Made by a program: the position numbers and the translations under genes | The notes under the pieces: generated by a model | Databases searched by the model: none | What the model was told of the DNA's origin: nothing | Seen by the model: only the letters and a program-made list of their open reading frames with translations | Assembly: GCF_014224355.1 (NCBI RefSeq) | Contig: NZ_VNWP01000003.1 | Coordinates: 186,001-250,000 of the forward strand | Length of the DNA stretch: 64,000 nt | Direction of reading: 5' to 3' | Source of the DNA: Synechococcus sp. BSA11S | GTDB taxonomy: Bacteria > Cyanobacteriota > Cyanobacteriia > PCC-6307 > Cyanobiaceae | Shown here: in pieces, positions 45,465 to 56,947 of the stretch | Layout: the number at the start of each line of letters is the position of its first letter | Position numbering within the stretch: position 1 is the stretch's first letter

Positions 45465-46436
45465 ATGGCTGTTCCCCCCCCGGTGGTGGCCACCGTGCGC
45501 GCCGCCTGGCGCTGCCAGTGGCGCCGGTTGATGGCTGGCCTGGGGCCAGCCGACGCGGCAGGTCACTACCGGCGTCCTGAAAGCGCCTTCGCCGTCACTC
45601 CGGAGCTGCCGGCCACGGCGGGCCAGGCCGGTGTCCATGGACTGATCGTGGGACGCAGCTGCCCCTGGGCGCACCGGGCCTGGCTGGTGTGGTGCCTGCG
45701 CCAGCTCGCCGGCGGCCTGGAACTGGTGGTGGTGGAGCCCGACCCCAGGGCAGGCCGCTGGCGGTTCGACGCCCCCTACGAGGGAGCCAGGGCCCTGGTG
45801 GAGCTTTACCGGCGCAGTGGCGGTGACCCCCGGGCCCGGGCCACGGTTCCCGCCCTCTACGACCGCCCCGGCCGCCGGATCCTGGTGAACGAGAGCGCCC
45901 GGCTGATCGAGCTGCTCAATCGCTGGCCGGCCCCGGAGGGGGCTCCGGATCTGCTGCCCGCGTCCAAGGCGGAAGCCATCGGCCACTGGCGCGACCGGCT
46001 GCAGGGAACCGTGAACGATGGGGTCTACCGCTGCGGCTTCGCGCGCAATCAGGCCGCCTATGACCAGGCCGAAGCCGAGCTGTTCGCCAGCCTCGAGGCG
46101 GCGGAGAGTGCCCTCGAGGAGGGAGGCCCGTGGCTGTGCGGCGATCAGCTCACCCTGGCGGATGTGGTCCTGTTTCCGACCCTGATCCGGCTGGAGCTGG
46201 TCTATGCCCCCCTGTTCGGTTGCAGCCGCCGCCCCCTCTGGACTTTCCCGGCCCTGATGGCCTGGCGCGCCCGCCTCTACGCCCTCCCCGGGGTAGCCGC
46301 CACCTGCTTCCCGGACTCCTGGCGCCGCGACTATTTCGGGGCCCTCTTTCCGCTGCACCCCTCCGGAATCGTTCCGGCGGGGGCGGATCTGGCCACACTG
46401 GTGGCAGGCCCAGCTCCTGCGCGACTCCAGCCATGA
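45465..46436 (+). CDS. Glutathione S-transferase, Xi/omega type (glutathionyl-hydroquinone reductase-like)
   Basis: 323 aa. The thioredoxin-fold half carries the active-site motif [10 protein letters not shown] (C66), typical of glutathionyl-hydroquinone reductases that use Cys rather than Ser/Tyr. The C-terminal all-helical domain shows [22 protein letters not shown]. The usual WNDGVY-type tryptophan motif is present as [12 protein letters not shown]. It probably reduces glutathionylated quinones or related compounds. The stop overlaps the DUF2301 start by 4 bp. Confidence 0.87.
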   Translation: MAVPPPVVATVRAAWRCQWRRLMAGLGPADAAGHYRRPESAFAVTPELPATAGQAGVHGLIVGRSCPWAHRAWLVWCLRQLAGGLELVVVEPDPRAGRWRFDAPYEGARALVELYRRSGGDPRARATVPALYDRPGRRILVNESARLIELLNRWPAPEGAPDLLPASKAEAIGHWRDRLQGTVNDGVYRCGFARNQAAYDQAEAELFASLEAAESALEEGGPWLCGDQLTLADVVLFPTLIRLELVYAPLFGCSRRPLWTFPALMAWRARLYALPGVAATCFPDSWRRDYFGALFPLHPSGIVPAGADLATLVAGPAPARLQP

Positions 46437-47091
46437 CCGATCAAACCCGGCACGAGGGCAGCCCCGAGGATCCGTCGTTCGAGGGCGTCTACGGACCGTT
46501 CACGATCACGGCTCTCGACCGCCGCGAGGTGCTCGGCTACCGCCTGGCCCTGCTGGGGGTGGCCCTGGCCCAGGCGGGCCTGCTGCTGCAGTGGGCCAAC
46601 TGGGGCAGCCAGGGGCTCTGGCCCTGGCTGGTGCTGATGGCCGCGGGACTGGGGCTGGCCCTGCGCTGGATTCACATCTATCTGCGTCCACTGCACCGGG
46701 CCCTGCAGCTGTTCTGGCTGCTGGGCTGTGCAGGTGGCCTGGCCCTGGCCCTGCACCAGGGACCCGACGCCATGCTCGAGACCCTGGCGGGCGACTCCCG
46801 CTGGATCTGGGCTGTAGGGCCATTCTTCGCGGCCTTGGCTGGGGTGGGTTTCAAGGAATTCTTCTGCTTCCAGCGGCCGGAAGCGATCGGAGTCACCCTG
46901 CTGCTGCCGCTGGCGCTGCTGGGCCGCCTGGTGGGCCTGCTCGATGGGCGCACCACCTTCACCCTGCTGGCGGTCGAGGCGGCGCTGCTGCTGATCCTCA
47001 CCCTGCGCAAATTCCCGATGCAGGCCGCCGCCGATGTGGGCGACAAGAGCGTGTTTGCTTACCTGGAGAGCCAGAGGCCTCCCTCGCGAGC

Positions 47092-47095
<4 letters not shown>
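46433..47095 (+). CDS. DUF2301 integral membrane protein
   Basis: 220 aa from ATG 46433, overlapping the upstream stop (ATGA). GVYGPFTITALDRREVLGYR precedes six or so hydrophobic helices, with GVGFKEFFCFQRPEAIG in the middle and TLRKFPMQAAADVGDKSVF at the end, the pattern of cyanobacterial DUF2301. Function unknown. The stop shares GTGA with the ABC-F gene, making a three-gene coupled unit. Confidence 0.85.
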
Positions 47096-49038
<1,943 letters not shown>

Positions 49039-49127
49039 TCAGCACAGGATCACATTGGCCGCGGCCCACGGGAGGGGGCCCGTATGGTGGAATCGAAAAG
49101 CTCCGGTAGCCGAAGGCCGGCCTTCCT

Positions 49128-49346
49128 ATGACTTCCATCGACGAGCACATCCGCAAGGATCAGATCGAGATCGAAACGGCCAAGGCCGTCGGCAACGAAG
49201 CCAAGGTGCGTCACCTCGAAGACGAACTCAAGTCGCTCGAGGAATACAAGTCGCACCATCCCGAGGACGACCACGATCCGAATTCCCTTGAGGTCTATTG
49301 CGATCTCAACCCGGAAGCCCCCGAGTGCCGGGTCTACGACGACTGA
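49128..49346 (+). CDS. cp12: CP12-family Calvin cycle regulator, short form
   Basis: 72 aa. The C-terminal SLEVYCDLNPEAPECRVYDD is the GAPDH-binding end of CP12, with the redox pair C58 and C67. The N-terminal cysteine pair of canonical CP12 is missing, and the central AWD-VEEL core is replaced by a charged helix (AKVRHLEDELKSLEEYKSHH). It should still dock on GAPDH; bridging phosphoribulokinase is less certain. Single gene with its own terminator. Confidence 0.88.
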   Translation: MTSIDEHIRKDQIEIETAKAVGNEAKVRHLEDELKSLEEYKSHHPEDDHDPNSLEVYCDLNPEAPECRVYDD

Positions 49347-49388
49347 TCGCCCAAGCCTGAATCGGGGCTGGCCTGGCGCCGCCTGAGC

Positions 49389-49424
49389 AAGCCCCCCATT
49401 CCCACGGGGGGCTTCAACTTTTTT
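49389..49424 (+). terminator. Intrinsic terminator of cp12
   Basis: AAGCCCCCC (49389-49397) and GGGGGGCTT (49406-49414) form a 9-bp stem with an 8-nt loop, followed by CAAC and six T residues. About 40 nt after the cp12 stop. Confidence 0.9.
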
Positions 49425-49427
49425 CGT

Positions 49428-50423
49428 TCACTGGATCCCAAGCTGCCGCCAGACCTCCGCCAGCAGGCTGTCGAGGCCCTTGTTGGTGGCCGCCGAGATC
49501 AACAGCACCTCACCCCCGTCCCAGAGCGCTGTCAGGGCGGAGCGGGCCTCTGAGAGCTGATCGGGCGGCAGCAGCTCACTTTTGTTGAGGGCCAGGATCC
49601 TCGGACGCTGATCGAGGCCGTGGCCGTAGGCCGCCAGTTCCTCCTCCACCACCGCCAGGTCACTGGTCACATCGGCGCTGGAGGCATCCACCAAGTGCAC
49701 CAGCAGACGGGTGCGCTCGATGTGGCGCAGGAAGTCGTGGCCCAGGCCGGCCCCCTGAGCCGCACCCGCAATCAGGCCGGGGATGTCGGCAAAGACCGTT
49801 CCGTCGCCACTGGGGCGGCGCACCACCCCCAGGTTGGGCACCAGGGTGGTGAAGGGATAATCGGCGATCTTGGGCTTGGCGGCGGAGAGCACACTGATCA
49901 GGGTGCTCTTGCCGGCATTGGGCAGCCCGATGATGCCCACCTCGGCCAGCAGCTTGAGCTCCAGCTGGAGCTGACGCTCCTCACCATCCTTGCCTTCGGT
50001 GCACTTCTCCGGCGCCCGGTTGCGGTTGCTGAGGTAATGGGCATTGCCCAGGCCACCGCGCCCCCCCGCCGCCACCCGCAGCCGATCACCCGGTTCGGTC
50101 AGATCACCGAGCAGCTCCTCGCTGTCCTGCAGGCGCACCTCGGTGCCACAGGGCACCAGGATCACCAGGTCGTCGCCGCTGGCACCACTGCGGCGGTTGG
50201 GCCCGCCGCGGCGGCCTTCCGGGGCTGCGAACAGCCGCTTGTACTTGAAGTCGAGCAGGGTCTGCAGGTTCGGATCCGCCTGGAGCCACACGGCGCCACC
50301 GTGGCCGCCATCACCGCCGGAGGGTCCACCGGCCGGAACGTACTTCTCACGGCGGAAGGCGACGATGCCATCTCCGCCCCGGCCTCCCTGGACCGCGATG
50401 CGGGCTTGATCAATGAACTGCAA
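49428..50423 (-). CDS. obgE: GTPase ObgE/CgtA
   Basis: 331 aa from TTG 50423. The Gly-rich Obg fold ([33 protein letters not shown]) is followed by the G domain with [18 protein letters not shown] and ALNKSEL. The variable C-terminal domain of Bacillus Obg is absent, as usual here. It functions in 50S assembly and stringent-type signalling. Divergent from the ABC ATPase with 67 bp between. Confidence 0.94.
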   Translation of the reverse strand: MQFIDQARIAVQGGRGGDGIVAFRREKYVPAGGPSGGDGGHGGAVWLQADPNLQTLLDFKYKRLFAAPEGRRGGPNRRSGASGDDLVILVPCGTEVRLQDSEELLGDLTEPGDRLRVAAGGRGGLGNAHYLSNRNRAPEKCTEGKDGEERQLQLELKLLAEVGIIGLPNAGKSTLISVLSAAKPKIADYPFTTLVPNLGVVRRPSGDGTVFADIPGLIAGAAQGAGLGHDFLRHIERTRLLVHLVDASSADVTSDLAVVEEELAAYGHGLDQRPRILALNKSELLPPDQLSEARSALTALWDGGEVLLISAATNKGLDSLLAEVWRQLGIQ

Positions 50424-50490
50424 GGGAAGACCGCAGGGACTGGGCCGGATCGGCCACCAACCCTAGGATCGGCCGGTCAGAGGGCTGATC

Positions 50491-51759
50491 TTGGCTGAGG
50501 TGCGCTTCGAGAAGGTCAGCAAGACCTTCCCTCCCCGGCGTGGAGGTGCGCCGGTGGAGGTGCTGCGGCAGCTGGATCTGACGGTCCAGGACGGCGAATT
50601 TCTGGTGCTGGTGGGGCCATCGGGCTGCGGCAAGAGCACGCTGCTGCGCATCCTGGCGGGCCTGGAGACCCCCAGCAGCGGTGAGATCCGGGTGGGAGAG
50701 CGCGCCGTGAGCGGCCTGCGCCCCGCCCAGCGTGACGTGGCGATGGTGTTCCAGAGCTACGCCCTCTACCCCCATCTGAGCGTGGCCGACAACATCGGCT
50801 TCGGCTTGCGGCGCAGCCGGCCCCGCAGTGCCCTCCAGCAGCTGAAGGATGGCGTTCACCGGTTGACGCGACGTCTGCCTGCCGGGCTGCGCATCCCGTC
50901 GGAGCGGGAGCAGCGGATCGAGGCCCGCATCAGCGCCGTGGCCGAGCAGCTGGAGCTGACGCCCCTGCTCGAGCGTCTGCCCAAGGAACTCTCCGGAGGC
51001 CAGAAGCAACGGGTGGCCCTGGGCCGGGCCATCGCCCGCCAGCCGAAGGTGTTCCTGATGGATGAACCGCTCAGCAACCTCGACGCCAAGCTGCGCACCG
51101 GCACCCGGGCCCAGATCGTGGCACTCCAGCGGGAGCTGGGCATCACCACCCTCTACGTCACCCACGACCAGGTGGAGGCGATGACGATGGGTCATCGCAT
51201 CGCCGTGCTCAACCAGGGACGGCTGCAGCAGCTGGGGACGCCGATGGAGCTTTACGACCATCCCGCCAACCTGTTCGTGGCCCAGTTCATCGGCAGTCCG
51301 CCGATGAACCTGCTGCCGGTGGAGCAGGCGGGAGCTGATCAGGTCCAGCTCGCTGGGCGTCGCTTTCTGGTGGAAGGGGAGATGGCCCACGCCCTCGAAG
51401 CCCGCGCCGCCGGCGAGACGGACAGCAACCTCACGGCCGGTCTGCGGGCGGAGCACTTCAAGCTGGCGCCCGCCACCAACCGCAACCTGCCCGCGGAGGT
51501 GACCCATCTCGAGGCCCTGGGCAATGAACTGTTGCTCAGCTGTCGCCTGCTGGAGGGCAGCCACCTGATTCAGGTGCGCACCGACCCGGGCCAGCGCCTG
51601 GCAGCAGGTCAGAGGATCCACCTGGAGGTCGACCCACTGGGATGGCGCTTCTTCGAGGCCAGCGGCGACGCCCTGACCATGCCCGAACCAACCGAGGCGA
51701 AGGGTGGCTCCGGGGAGCACCCGGAGGAGCTGCAGGTTGTGCTGCCGGAGTTCAGCTGA
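50491..51759 (+). CDS. Sugar-type ABC transporter ATPase (MalK/UgpC/GgtA class)
   Basis: 422 aa from TTG 50491. Walker A GPSGCGKST at 42-50, MVFQSYALYPHLSV (Q loop), signature LSGGQKQR, Walker B VFLMDEPLSNLDAKLR, YVTHDQVEAMTMGHR, then a C-terminal OB/TOBE regulatory domain. Between Q loop and signature there is about 25-30 extra residues (SALQQLKDGVHRLTRRLPAG) not found in MalK. No permease genes are nearby, so it may energise one or several distant importers, for example for glucosylglycerol or sucrose. Confidence 0.88.
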   Translation: MAEVRFEKVSKTFPPRRGGAPVEVLRQLDLTVQDGEFLVLVGPSGCGKSTLLRILAGLETPSSGEIRVGERAVSGLRPAQRDVAMVFQSYALYPHLSVADNIGFGLRRSRPRSALQQLKDGVHRLTRRLPAGLRIPSEREQRIEARISAVAEQLELTPLLERLPKELSGGQKQRVALGRAIARQPKVFLMDEPLSNLDAKLRTGTRAQIVALQRELGITTLYVTHDQVEAMTMGHRIAVLNQGRLQQLGTPMELYDHPANLFVAQFIGSPPMNLLPVEQAGADQVQLAGRRFLVEGEMAHALEARAAGETDSNLTAGLRAEHFKLAPATNRNLPAEVTHLEALGNELLLSCRLLEGSHLIQVRTDPGQRLAAGQRIHLEVDPLGWRFFEASGDALTMPEPTEAKGGSGEHPEELQVVLPEFS

Positions 51760-51768
51760 AGCGGCTGC

Positions 51769-54186
51769 TCATTTCGGCCAGATCACGCTGCAGCCCTGAC
51801 CGCCATCACCTCGCTCGGCATCACTGACGCGCTCCACCCAGGGCACACCGGCCAGCCACTGGCGCAGCCCGCGCTTGAGCTTGCCGGTGCCGATGCCATG
51901 GATCACCCAGAGGGGGCCATTGGCGTTGCGCAGCTGCTCCTCCACAGCGGCTTCCGCCTCATGCACCCGCATCCCGCGCACATCGACGGTGTTGCGTTCG
52001 CTGCGCACCTGGGGACCTGAGCCACCCAGGTGGCGCCCACTGGCGCGCACCTCGATCACGGGCTGAGCCGTCTCGGGCGGAGCTGGCTTCTCCCCCTGCA
52101 GGCTCTCGATGCCGGAGAGATCCACCTGCAGCCGCAGCACCCCGCAGCGCACGCTCAGTTCGCGGCCATCGGCGCTGATCGCCAGCACCTGGGCTGCCTT
52201 GCCCAGGGACAGCAGACGGATGCGCTCCCCGACCACCGGCCGCCAGCCGCTGGGGGCCCGGCGCCGGGGCTGGGGGCTGTGCTCCACCTGAAGCTGCCTC
52301 AGCCGTACACCGGCCTGGCGGGCCCTCTCACCATCGCCGCCGCCCTGGCGCAGACGACGGATGATGCGACGCACCTCCTGCTGCCCAGCGCGGATCGAGT
52401 GCTCCAGGGCCTGCCGCCGCTGCTCCTGCAGCTCCGCCGACTGCTCCTGCTGCTGCTGCCAGCGCTGCAGCAGTTCCTCATGCAGCAGTTCGGTGCTCGC
52501 CAGCAGGGCCGCCGCCTCCTCGGCTGCCTCCTGCTGGCGGCGGCGCTGGTCTTCGAGGCCCCGGATCACCTGGTTGAGCTCACCCTCGCCCCGGGGCGCC
52601 AGCAGGCCGTTGGCCTCGCTGATCACCGCCTGATCCAGCCCCAGGCGCGTGGCGATGGCCAGGGCGTTGCTGCGGCCGGGGATTCCCCACTGCAGGTGGT
52701 AGGTGGGGCAGAGGGTGTCGCTGTCGAAGGCCACCGAGGCGTTCTCGAAACGGCTGTCGGCGTACTTAAGCGCCTTGAGCTCTCCGAAGTGGGTGGTGGC
52801 GATGGTGAGCCTGGCCCGGTCGGCCAGGTGGCGCAGCAGCGCGATCGCCAGGGCCGTGCCCTCCGTGGGATCGGTGCCGGCACCCACCTCATCGAGCAAC
52901 ACCAGAGTGGCGCCGGGCGACGGTGAGGCGTCGAGGGCCTCGAGGATGCGGGCGATGCGGCGCACGTGGCCGCTGAAGGTGGAGAGGTTCTGCTGCAACG
53001 ACTGCTCGTCGCCGATGTCGGCCAGCACCTGGGAGCACCAGGGCAGGCGAGGGGTGCCGGTGCAGGGCAGGAACAGACCGGCCCGAGCCATCAGCGCCGC
53101 CAGGCCCACGCTCTTGAGCGTCACGGTCTTGCCGCCTGTGTTGGGGCCGGTGATCGCCACCACCCGCAATTCCGTGCCCACCGAGACCGTGACCGGCACC
53201 ACCGGAGCCTCCCCACCGCGACGCTCCTGCCAGAGCAGCAGGGGATGGCGCAGATCCCGCAGCAGGAATGGGGCCTGGGGGTCGCCGGACAGCTCCGGGC
53301 GAACGGCGCCCAGCCACTGGCCGTAACGGGCCCTGGCGAGGGCGGCATCGAGGGCCACCAGCACCCGGTGCAGCTCGGTGAAGGCGTCCGCCTCCTCGGC
53401 CACCAGGGCACTGAGGCCCCGGAGCACGCGCCATTCCTCCTGGCGCTCTCGCCCTTCCAGCTCGCGGATCTGGTTGCCGAGCGTGATCACCGCCTTCGGC
53501 TCAATGAACACGGTGCTGCCGGAGGCGGAGCTGTCGTGCACCAGCCCGGGCAGCTGGGAGGCGGCTGTCACCTTCACCGCCAGCACCGGGCGACCATTGC
53601 GCTCGGCGATCACGTTGTCCTGAAGCACGGCCCCCTGGCGGCGCATCAGCTCCTGGAGTCGCTCACGGCGCTGCTGGCGCAGGCCGGCCAGCTGCTGACG
53701 GACGCCGGCCAGCTCGGGGCTGGCGCGATCCGCCACCCTGCCGCCCTCCTCCAGGCAGAAGCGCAGACGCTGCTCCAGCTCCGGCAGGGTGCGCAGATCA
53801 CGCATCAGCTGGCTGCAGACGGGGCGCAGCTCGGGCGCCTCGATCTGCCGGCGCAGACGGCGGGCCACCGCCTGGGTGGAGGCCACCGCCAGCAGGTCTT
53901 CGCCAGTGGCGGTGCCGCCCTTGGCGCAATGGCGCAAGGTGCCGGTGAGATCGGCGGCCCCCTGAAAGCTCAGGCCACCCTCGATCAGGCTATCGAGGCC
54001 GAGCAGCTCGCTGGTTTCGGCCAGCAGGCGCAGGCTCTCGGCGCGATCAGCCGCCAGGGGCAGGGCTAGGCAATGGGCGCTGCCCGCGCTGGTGCTCGCG
54101 AAGCTGGCCAGGTGCTGTGCAAGCCGCTGCCACTCGAGCAGCTCCAGGGCTTCGGCGGCGATCGCCGTCGGGTTGAGGGGGTTCAC
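51769..54186 (-). CDS. mutS2: MutS2 (Smr-domain ATPase/endonuclease)
   Basis: 805 aa. N-terminal clamp/lever helices (LELLEWQRLAQHLASFASTS), ATPase with GPNTGGKTVTLKSVG, LLDEVGAGTDPTEG and TTHFGELKAL. A long coiled coil (DQRRRQQEAAEEAAALLAS) and a C-terminal Smr domain (VDVRGMRVHEAEAAVEEQL, VIHGIGTGKLKRG) follow. MutS2 lacks mismatch recognition; it suppresses recombination or rescues collided ribosomes. Its start shares ATG/stop bases with the upstream VOC gene. Confidence 0.95.
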   Translation of the reverse strand: MNPLNPTAIAAEALELLEWQRLAQHLASFASTSAGSAHCLALPLAADRAESLRLLAETSELLGLDSLIEGGLSFQGAADLTGTLRHCAKGGTATGEDLLAVASTQAVARRLRRQIEAPELRPVCSQLMRDLRTLPELEQRLRFCLEEGGRVADRASPELAGVRQQLAGLRQQRRERLQELMRRQGAVLQDNVIAERNGRPVLAVKVTAASQLPGLVHDSSASGSTVFIEPKAVITLGNQIRELEGRERQEEWRVLRGLSALVAEEADAFTELHRVLVALDAALARARYGQWLGAVRPELSGDPQAPFLLRDLRHPLLLWQERRGGEAPVVPVTVSVGTELRVVAITGPNTGGKTVTLKSVGLAALMARAGLFLPCTGTPRLPWCSQVLADIGDEQSLQQNLSTFSGHVRRIARILEALDASPSPGATLVLLDEVGAGTDPTEGTALAIALLRHLADRARLTIATTHFGELKALKYADSRFENASVAFDSDTLCPTYHLQWGIPGRSNALAIATRLGLDQAVISEANGLLAPRGEGELNQVIRGLEDQRRRQQEAAEEAAALLASTELLHEELLQRWQQQQEQSAELQEQRRQALEHSIRAGQQEVRRIIRRLRQGGGDGERARQAGVRLRQLQVEHSPQPRRRAPSGWRPVVGERIRLLSLGKAAQVLAISADGRELSVRCGVLRLQVDLSGIESLQGEKPAPPETAQPVIEVRASGRHLGGSGPQVRSERNTVDVRGMRVHEAEAAVEEQLRNANGPLWVIHGIGTGKLKRGLRQWLAGVPWVERVSDAERGDGGQGCSVIWPK

Positions 54187-54572
54187 ACCGGCTCCCGGCC
54201 GGTGTTGGAGGTGATGCCGGTGGGGGGCTCGTAGAGCATCTCCAGCCAGTTGCCCTCGGGATCCTGCAGATAGAAGGAGGCGGTGCCGTCGCGGTGGTCA
54301 TGGATGGGGCCCACCCGGTGGCCTGAGGCCTCCAGCTGGGCATGGACCTGATCCACCCCGGCACGGTCCTCGAAGTGGAAGGCGAAGTGGGGGCCGGCCT
54401 GGTGGTAACTGGGGGCAAGCAGGGCGATGCCGTCGCCGGAGTCGGGCGACTGCAGGTAGGCCCAGTCATCGGCATCCCAGGTCAGGCGCAGGCCGAGCCC
54501 CTCGTAGAAGGCCTTGGCCCGGGCCATGTCCTGGACCCGCACGGCCACATGGCCCAGTCGCTGCACGGCCAT
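54183..54572 (-). CDS. VOC/glyoxalase-fold protein
   Basis: 129 aa from ATG 54572; ATG 54647 would add 25 poorly conserved residues. Two beta-alpha-beta-beta-beta modules: RLGHVAVRVQDMARAKAFYE and HFAFHFEDRAGVDQVHAQLE, ending with DPEGNWLEMLYEPP. H, E and D positions fit a metal-binding glyoxalase/dioxygenase-type site. Specific activity unknown. Lies between hemB and mutS2 and overlaps mutS2 by 4 bp. Confidence 0.82.
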   Translation of the reverse strand: MAVQRLGHVAVRVQDMARAKAFYEGLGLRLTWDADDWAYLQSPDSGDGIALLAPSYHQAGPHFAFHFEDRAGVDQVHAQLEASGHRVGPIHDHRDGTASFYLQDPEGNWLEMLYEPPTGITSNTGREPV

Positions 54573-54655
54573 GGCCGTTTCCTGTCGCTGGCGCCATTCT
54601 GATCGGCCGGTGGGCTCCACCGGGGCTGGTCCGGCAGCGTTCTGCACGGCCGTGA

Positions 54656-55657
54656 TCAGTCGTCCCGCAGCCAGCTGGCCGCCTCACAGGCGTGGTAGGT
54701 GAGGATCAGATCAGCCCCGGCCCGCTTGAAACAGAGCAGGGTTTCCAGCACCACGGCCCGCTCGTCGATCCAGCCGCGCTCGGCGGCCGCCTTGACCATG
54801 GCGTACTCACCACTGACGTTGTAGGCGGCGATGGGGAGTTCGGTTTCACCGCGCAGGCGGTGAATGACATCGAGATAGGCCAGGCCGGGTTTGACCATCA
54901 GGATGTCGGCCCCCTCCTGTTCATCGAGCAGGGCTTCGGTGAGGGATTCGCGGCCATTGGCCGGATCCATCTGGTACGTGCTCTTGTCTTTGGGGATGGG
55001 CTTGCCGGCATCCGCGCGGGGGGCGGAATCCAGCGCTTCACGGAAGGGGCCGTAGTAAGCGGAGGCGTACTTGGCGGTGTAGCTGATGATCCCCACGTGC
55101 TCGAATCCCTCTTCATCGAGAGCTTCGCGGATGGCGCCGACTCGCCCGTCCATCATGTCGCTGGGGCCGATCAGATCGGCGCCGGCCCTGGCCTGGGCCA
55201 CGGCCTGGCGGCAGAGGATCGCCACGGTGTCGTCGTTGAGCACCTCGCCTTCGGCGCTGACGATGCCGTCGTGGCCATCACAGGAGTAGGGGTCGAGGGC
55301 GACGTCGGTCATGATCGCCATGCCGGGATGGTCCTGCTTGAGCCGCCGGATCGCCCGGGGGATCAGACCACCTTCGTTGAAGCATTCAGCCCCGTCTTCG
55401 GTCTTGAGGCCGTCGGCCACCTTCGGGAAGAGCACCACGCAGCGAATGCCGAGGTCCCAGGCACGGCCCACCTCCTCCACCAGCCCCTCGAGGCTCCAGC
55501 GGAAAGCGCCTGGCATGGCCCCGATCGGCTCGTTGCTGGCCCCTTCATGTACGAACAGGGGCAGGATGAAATCCGCTGGACTCAGCTGAAACTCGCGCAC
55601 CATGGCCCGCAGCGCCGGTGTGCGGCGGAGGCGCCGCGGACGATAGGTCAGCTCCAT
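54656..55657 (-). CDS. hemB: Delta-aminolevulinic acid dehydratase (porphobilinogen synthase)
   Basis: 333 aa. PADFILPLFVHEG, VALDPYSCDGHDGIV, the catalytic lysine regions (YGPFREALDSAP, MVKPGLAYLDVI) and SGEYAMVKAAAERGW match HemB. It condenses two ALA molecules into porphobilinogen, feeding both heme and chlorophyll. The metal site DPYSCDGHDG has an Asp/Cys mix typical of the Mg-dependent cyanobacterial class. About 170 bp of untranslated DNA lies upstream. Confidence 0.96.
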   Translation of the reverse strand: MELTYRPRRLRRTPALRAMVREFQLSPADFILPLFVHEGASNEPIGAMPGAFRWSLEGLVEEVGRAWDLGIRCVVLFPKVADGLKTEDGAECFNEGGLIPRAIRRLKQDHPGMAIMTDVALDPYSCDGHDGIVSAEGEVLNDDTVAILCRQAVAQARAGADLIGPSDMMDGRVGAIREALDEEGFEHVGIISYTAKYASAYYGPFREALDSAPRADAGKPIPKDKSTYQMDPANGRESLTEALLDEQEGADILMVKPGLAYLDVIHRLRGETELPIAAYNVSGEYAMVKAAAERGWIDERAVVLETLLCFKRAGADLILTYHACEAASWLRDD

Positions 55658-55833
55658 GCAGTCGAATCACTTGAGGGCATCCTAAAGCCCAGGCATGCAG
55701 GCCATTCTGAACATCAGAATCAGCGCCAAGTCTTGACTGCGGCAATCAGCATACAGGCGTGATTGGCAGGCACAAGTGATTAAAAAAACAGAGAAGTGAA
55801 GGGTCGATTCATGGTCTCAGGCTGGAGGCCTGT

Positions 55834-56811
55834 TCAGAGCTGGGCGGCCCGCATCCACTCCCGGCGCGGATCGAGGCTGCGAGCCTCGCGCAGCTTCTCC
55901 AGCAGCTGCCGCTCCGTCTCGCTGAAACGCTCCGGCAGTTTGAGGGTGAGGCTGAGCAGCAGGTCACCCCGGCCGTCCTTGCCCGGCCAGCCTTTTCCCT
56001 TGAGGCGCAGGCTGCGGCCCAGGGCCACACCGGAAGGCACCTGCACAGTGGCTTCACCGTCGGGGGTGGCCACCCTCACCTCGCCCCCCAGGGCCAGCTC
56101 ATCGAGGCTGAGGGGCAGATCGGCCTGCAACTGATCGCCATCCAGACGCCAGATCGGATGCTCCTGAAGCTGAAGGTTGAGGTAGAGATCACCGCGGCGG
56201 CCGGTGCCGGGCTGCAGGTTCCCCTTGCCTTTGAGCCGCAGACGGCTGCCGTTTCGCACCCCGCCAGGGATCCGGACCTGCACCCGCTCCTCATTGACCG
56301 CCAGGGTGCGCTCGCAGCCACGGAAGGCCTCGGCAAAGCTGAGGCTGATGGTGGCTTCCGCATCCAGATTGAGCGCGCCGGTACGACCCGCCGCCGGCCC
56401 ACCGAAGCCGCCGGGAAAGCCGCCGGAGAAGCCGAACCCACCGGGCCCTGCCCCGAATCCTGAGCCGGCCTGGGCCCCACCGAAGCGGCCCAGCAGATCG
56501 TTGATGAACTCGTCGAAGTTGCCGTAACGGCCGAAATCCACATCGAAGCCGGGAGCACCGCCGGCAGCTCCGGCGGCCTGGCTCCAGTACTGGCCGAACT
56601 GCTCATAGCGGCGGCGCTTGTCGGGATCGGAGAGCACTTCATAGGCCTCGCTGATCTCCTTGAACTTCGCCTCCGCGCTGGCATCACCGGGGTTCACATC
56701 CGGGTGGTACTGGCGGGCCAGCTTGCGAAACGAGCGCTTGACGGCATCGGCATCGGCGCTGCGCTCGACGCCCAGCACCTTGAAATAGTCGCGGTAACCG
56801 TTGGCACTCAT
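55834..56811 (-). CDS. DnaJ/CbpA-type co-chaperone
   Basis: 325 aa. J domain at the N-terminus (DYFKVLGVERSADADAVKRS, HPD in ARQYHPDVN), a Gly/Phe-rich linker, and a DnaJ C-terminal substrate domain (LNLDAEATISLSFAEAFRG, GGVRNGSRLRLKGKG). No CxxCxGxG zinc repeats, so this is a class B (CbpA-like) protein. It recruits DnaK to client proteins. Divergent from the thioredoxin-fold gene with about 135 bp between. Confidence 0.92.
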   Translation of the reverse strand: MSANGYRDYFKVLGVERSADADAVKRSFRKLARQYHPDVNPGDASAEAKFKEISEAYEVLSDPDKRRRYEQFGQYWSQAAGAAGGAPGFDVDFGRYGNFDEFINDLLGRFGGAQAGSGFGAGPGGFGFSGGFPGGFGGPAAGRTGALNLDAEATISLSFAEAFRGCERTLAVNEERVQVRIPGGVRNGSRLRLKGKGNLQPGTGRRGDLYLNLQLQEHPIWRLDGDQLQADLPLSLDELALGGEVRVATPDGEATVQVPSGVALGRSLRLKGKGWPGKDGRGDLLLSLTLKLPERFSETERQLLEKLREARSLDPRREWMRAAQL

Positions 56812-56947
56812 CGCGGCAAGCTCATCGGGTCGCGAGGAGGCGCATCAGTATTCCAGTGTCCCAGCCATCGCCTCGAAAGTGAGGCTTGCAAAAGGGCGGA
56901 AGCCCGAACGCAGCCTTAGCGTCGGAGCATCTGAATCCGGGAGTTCC

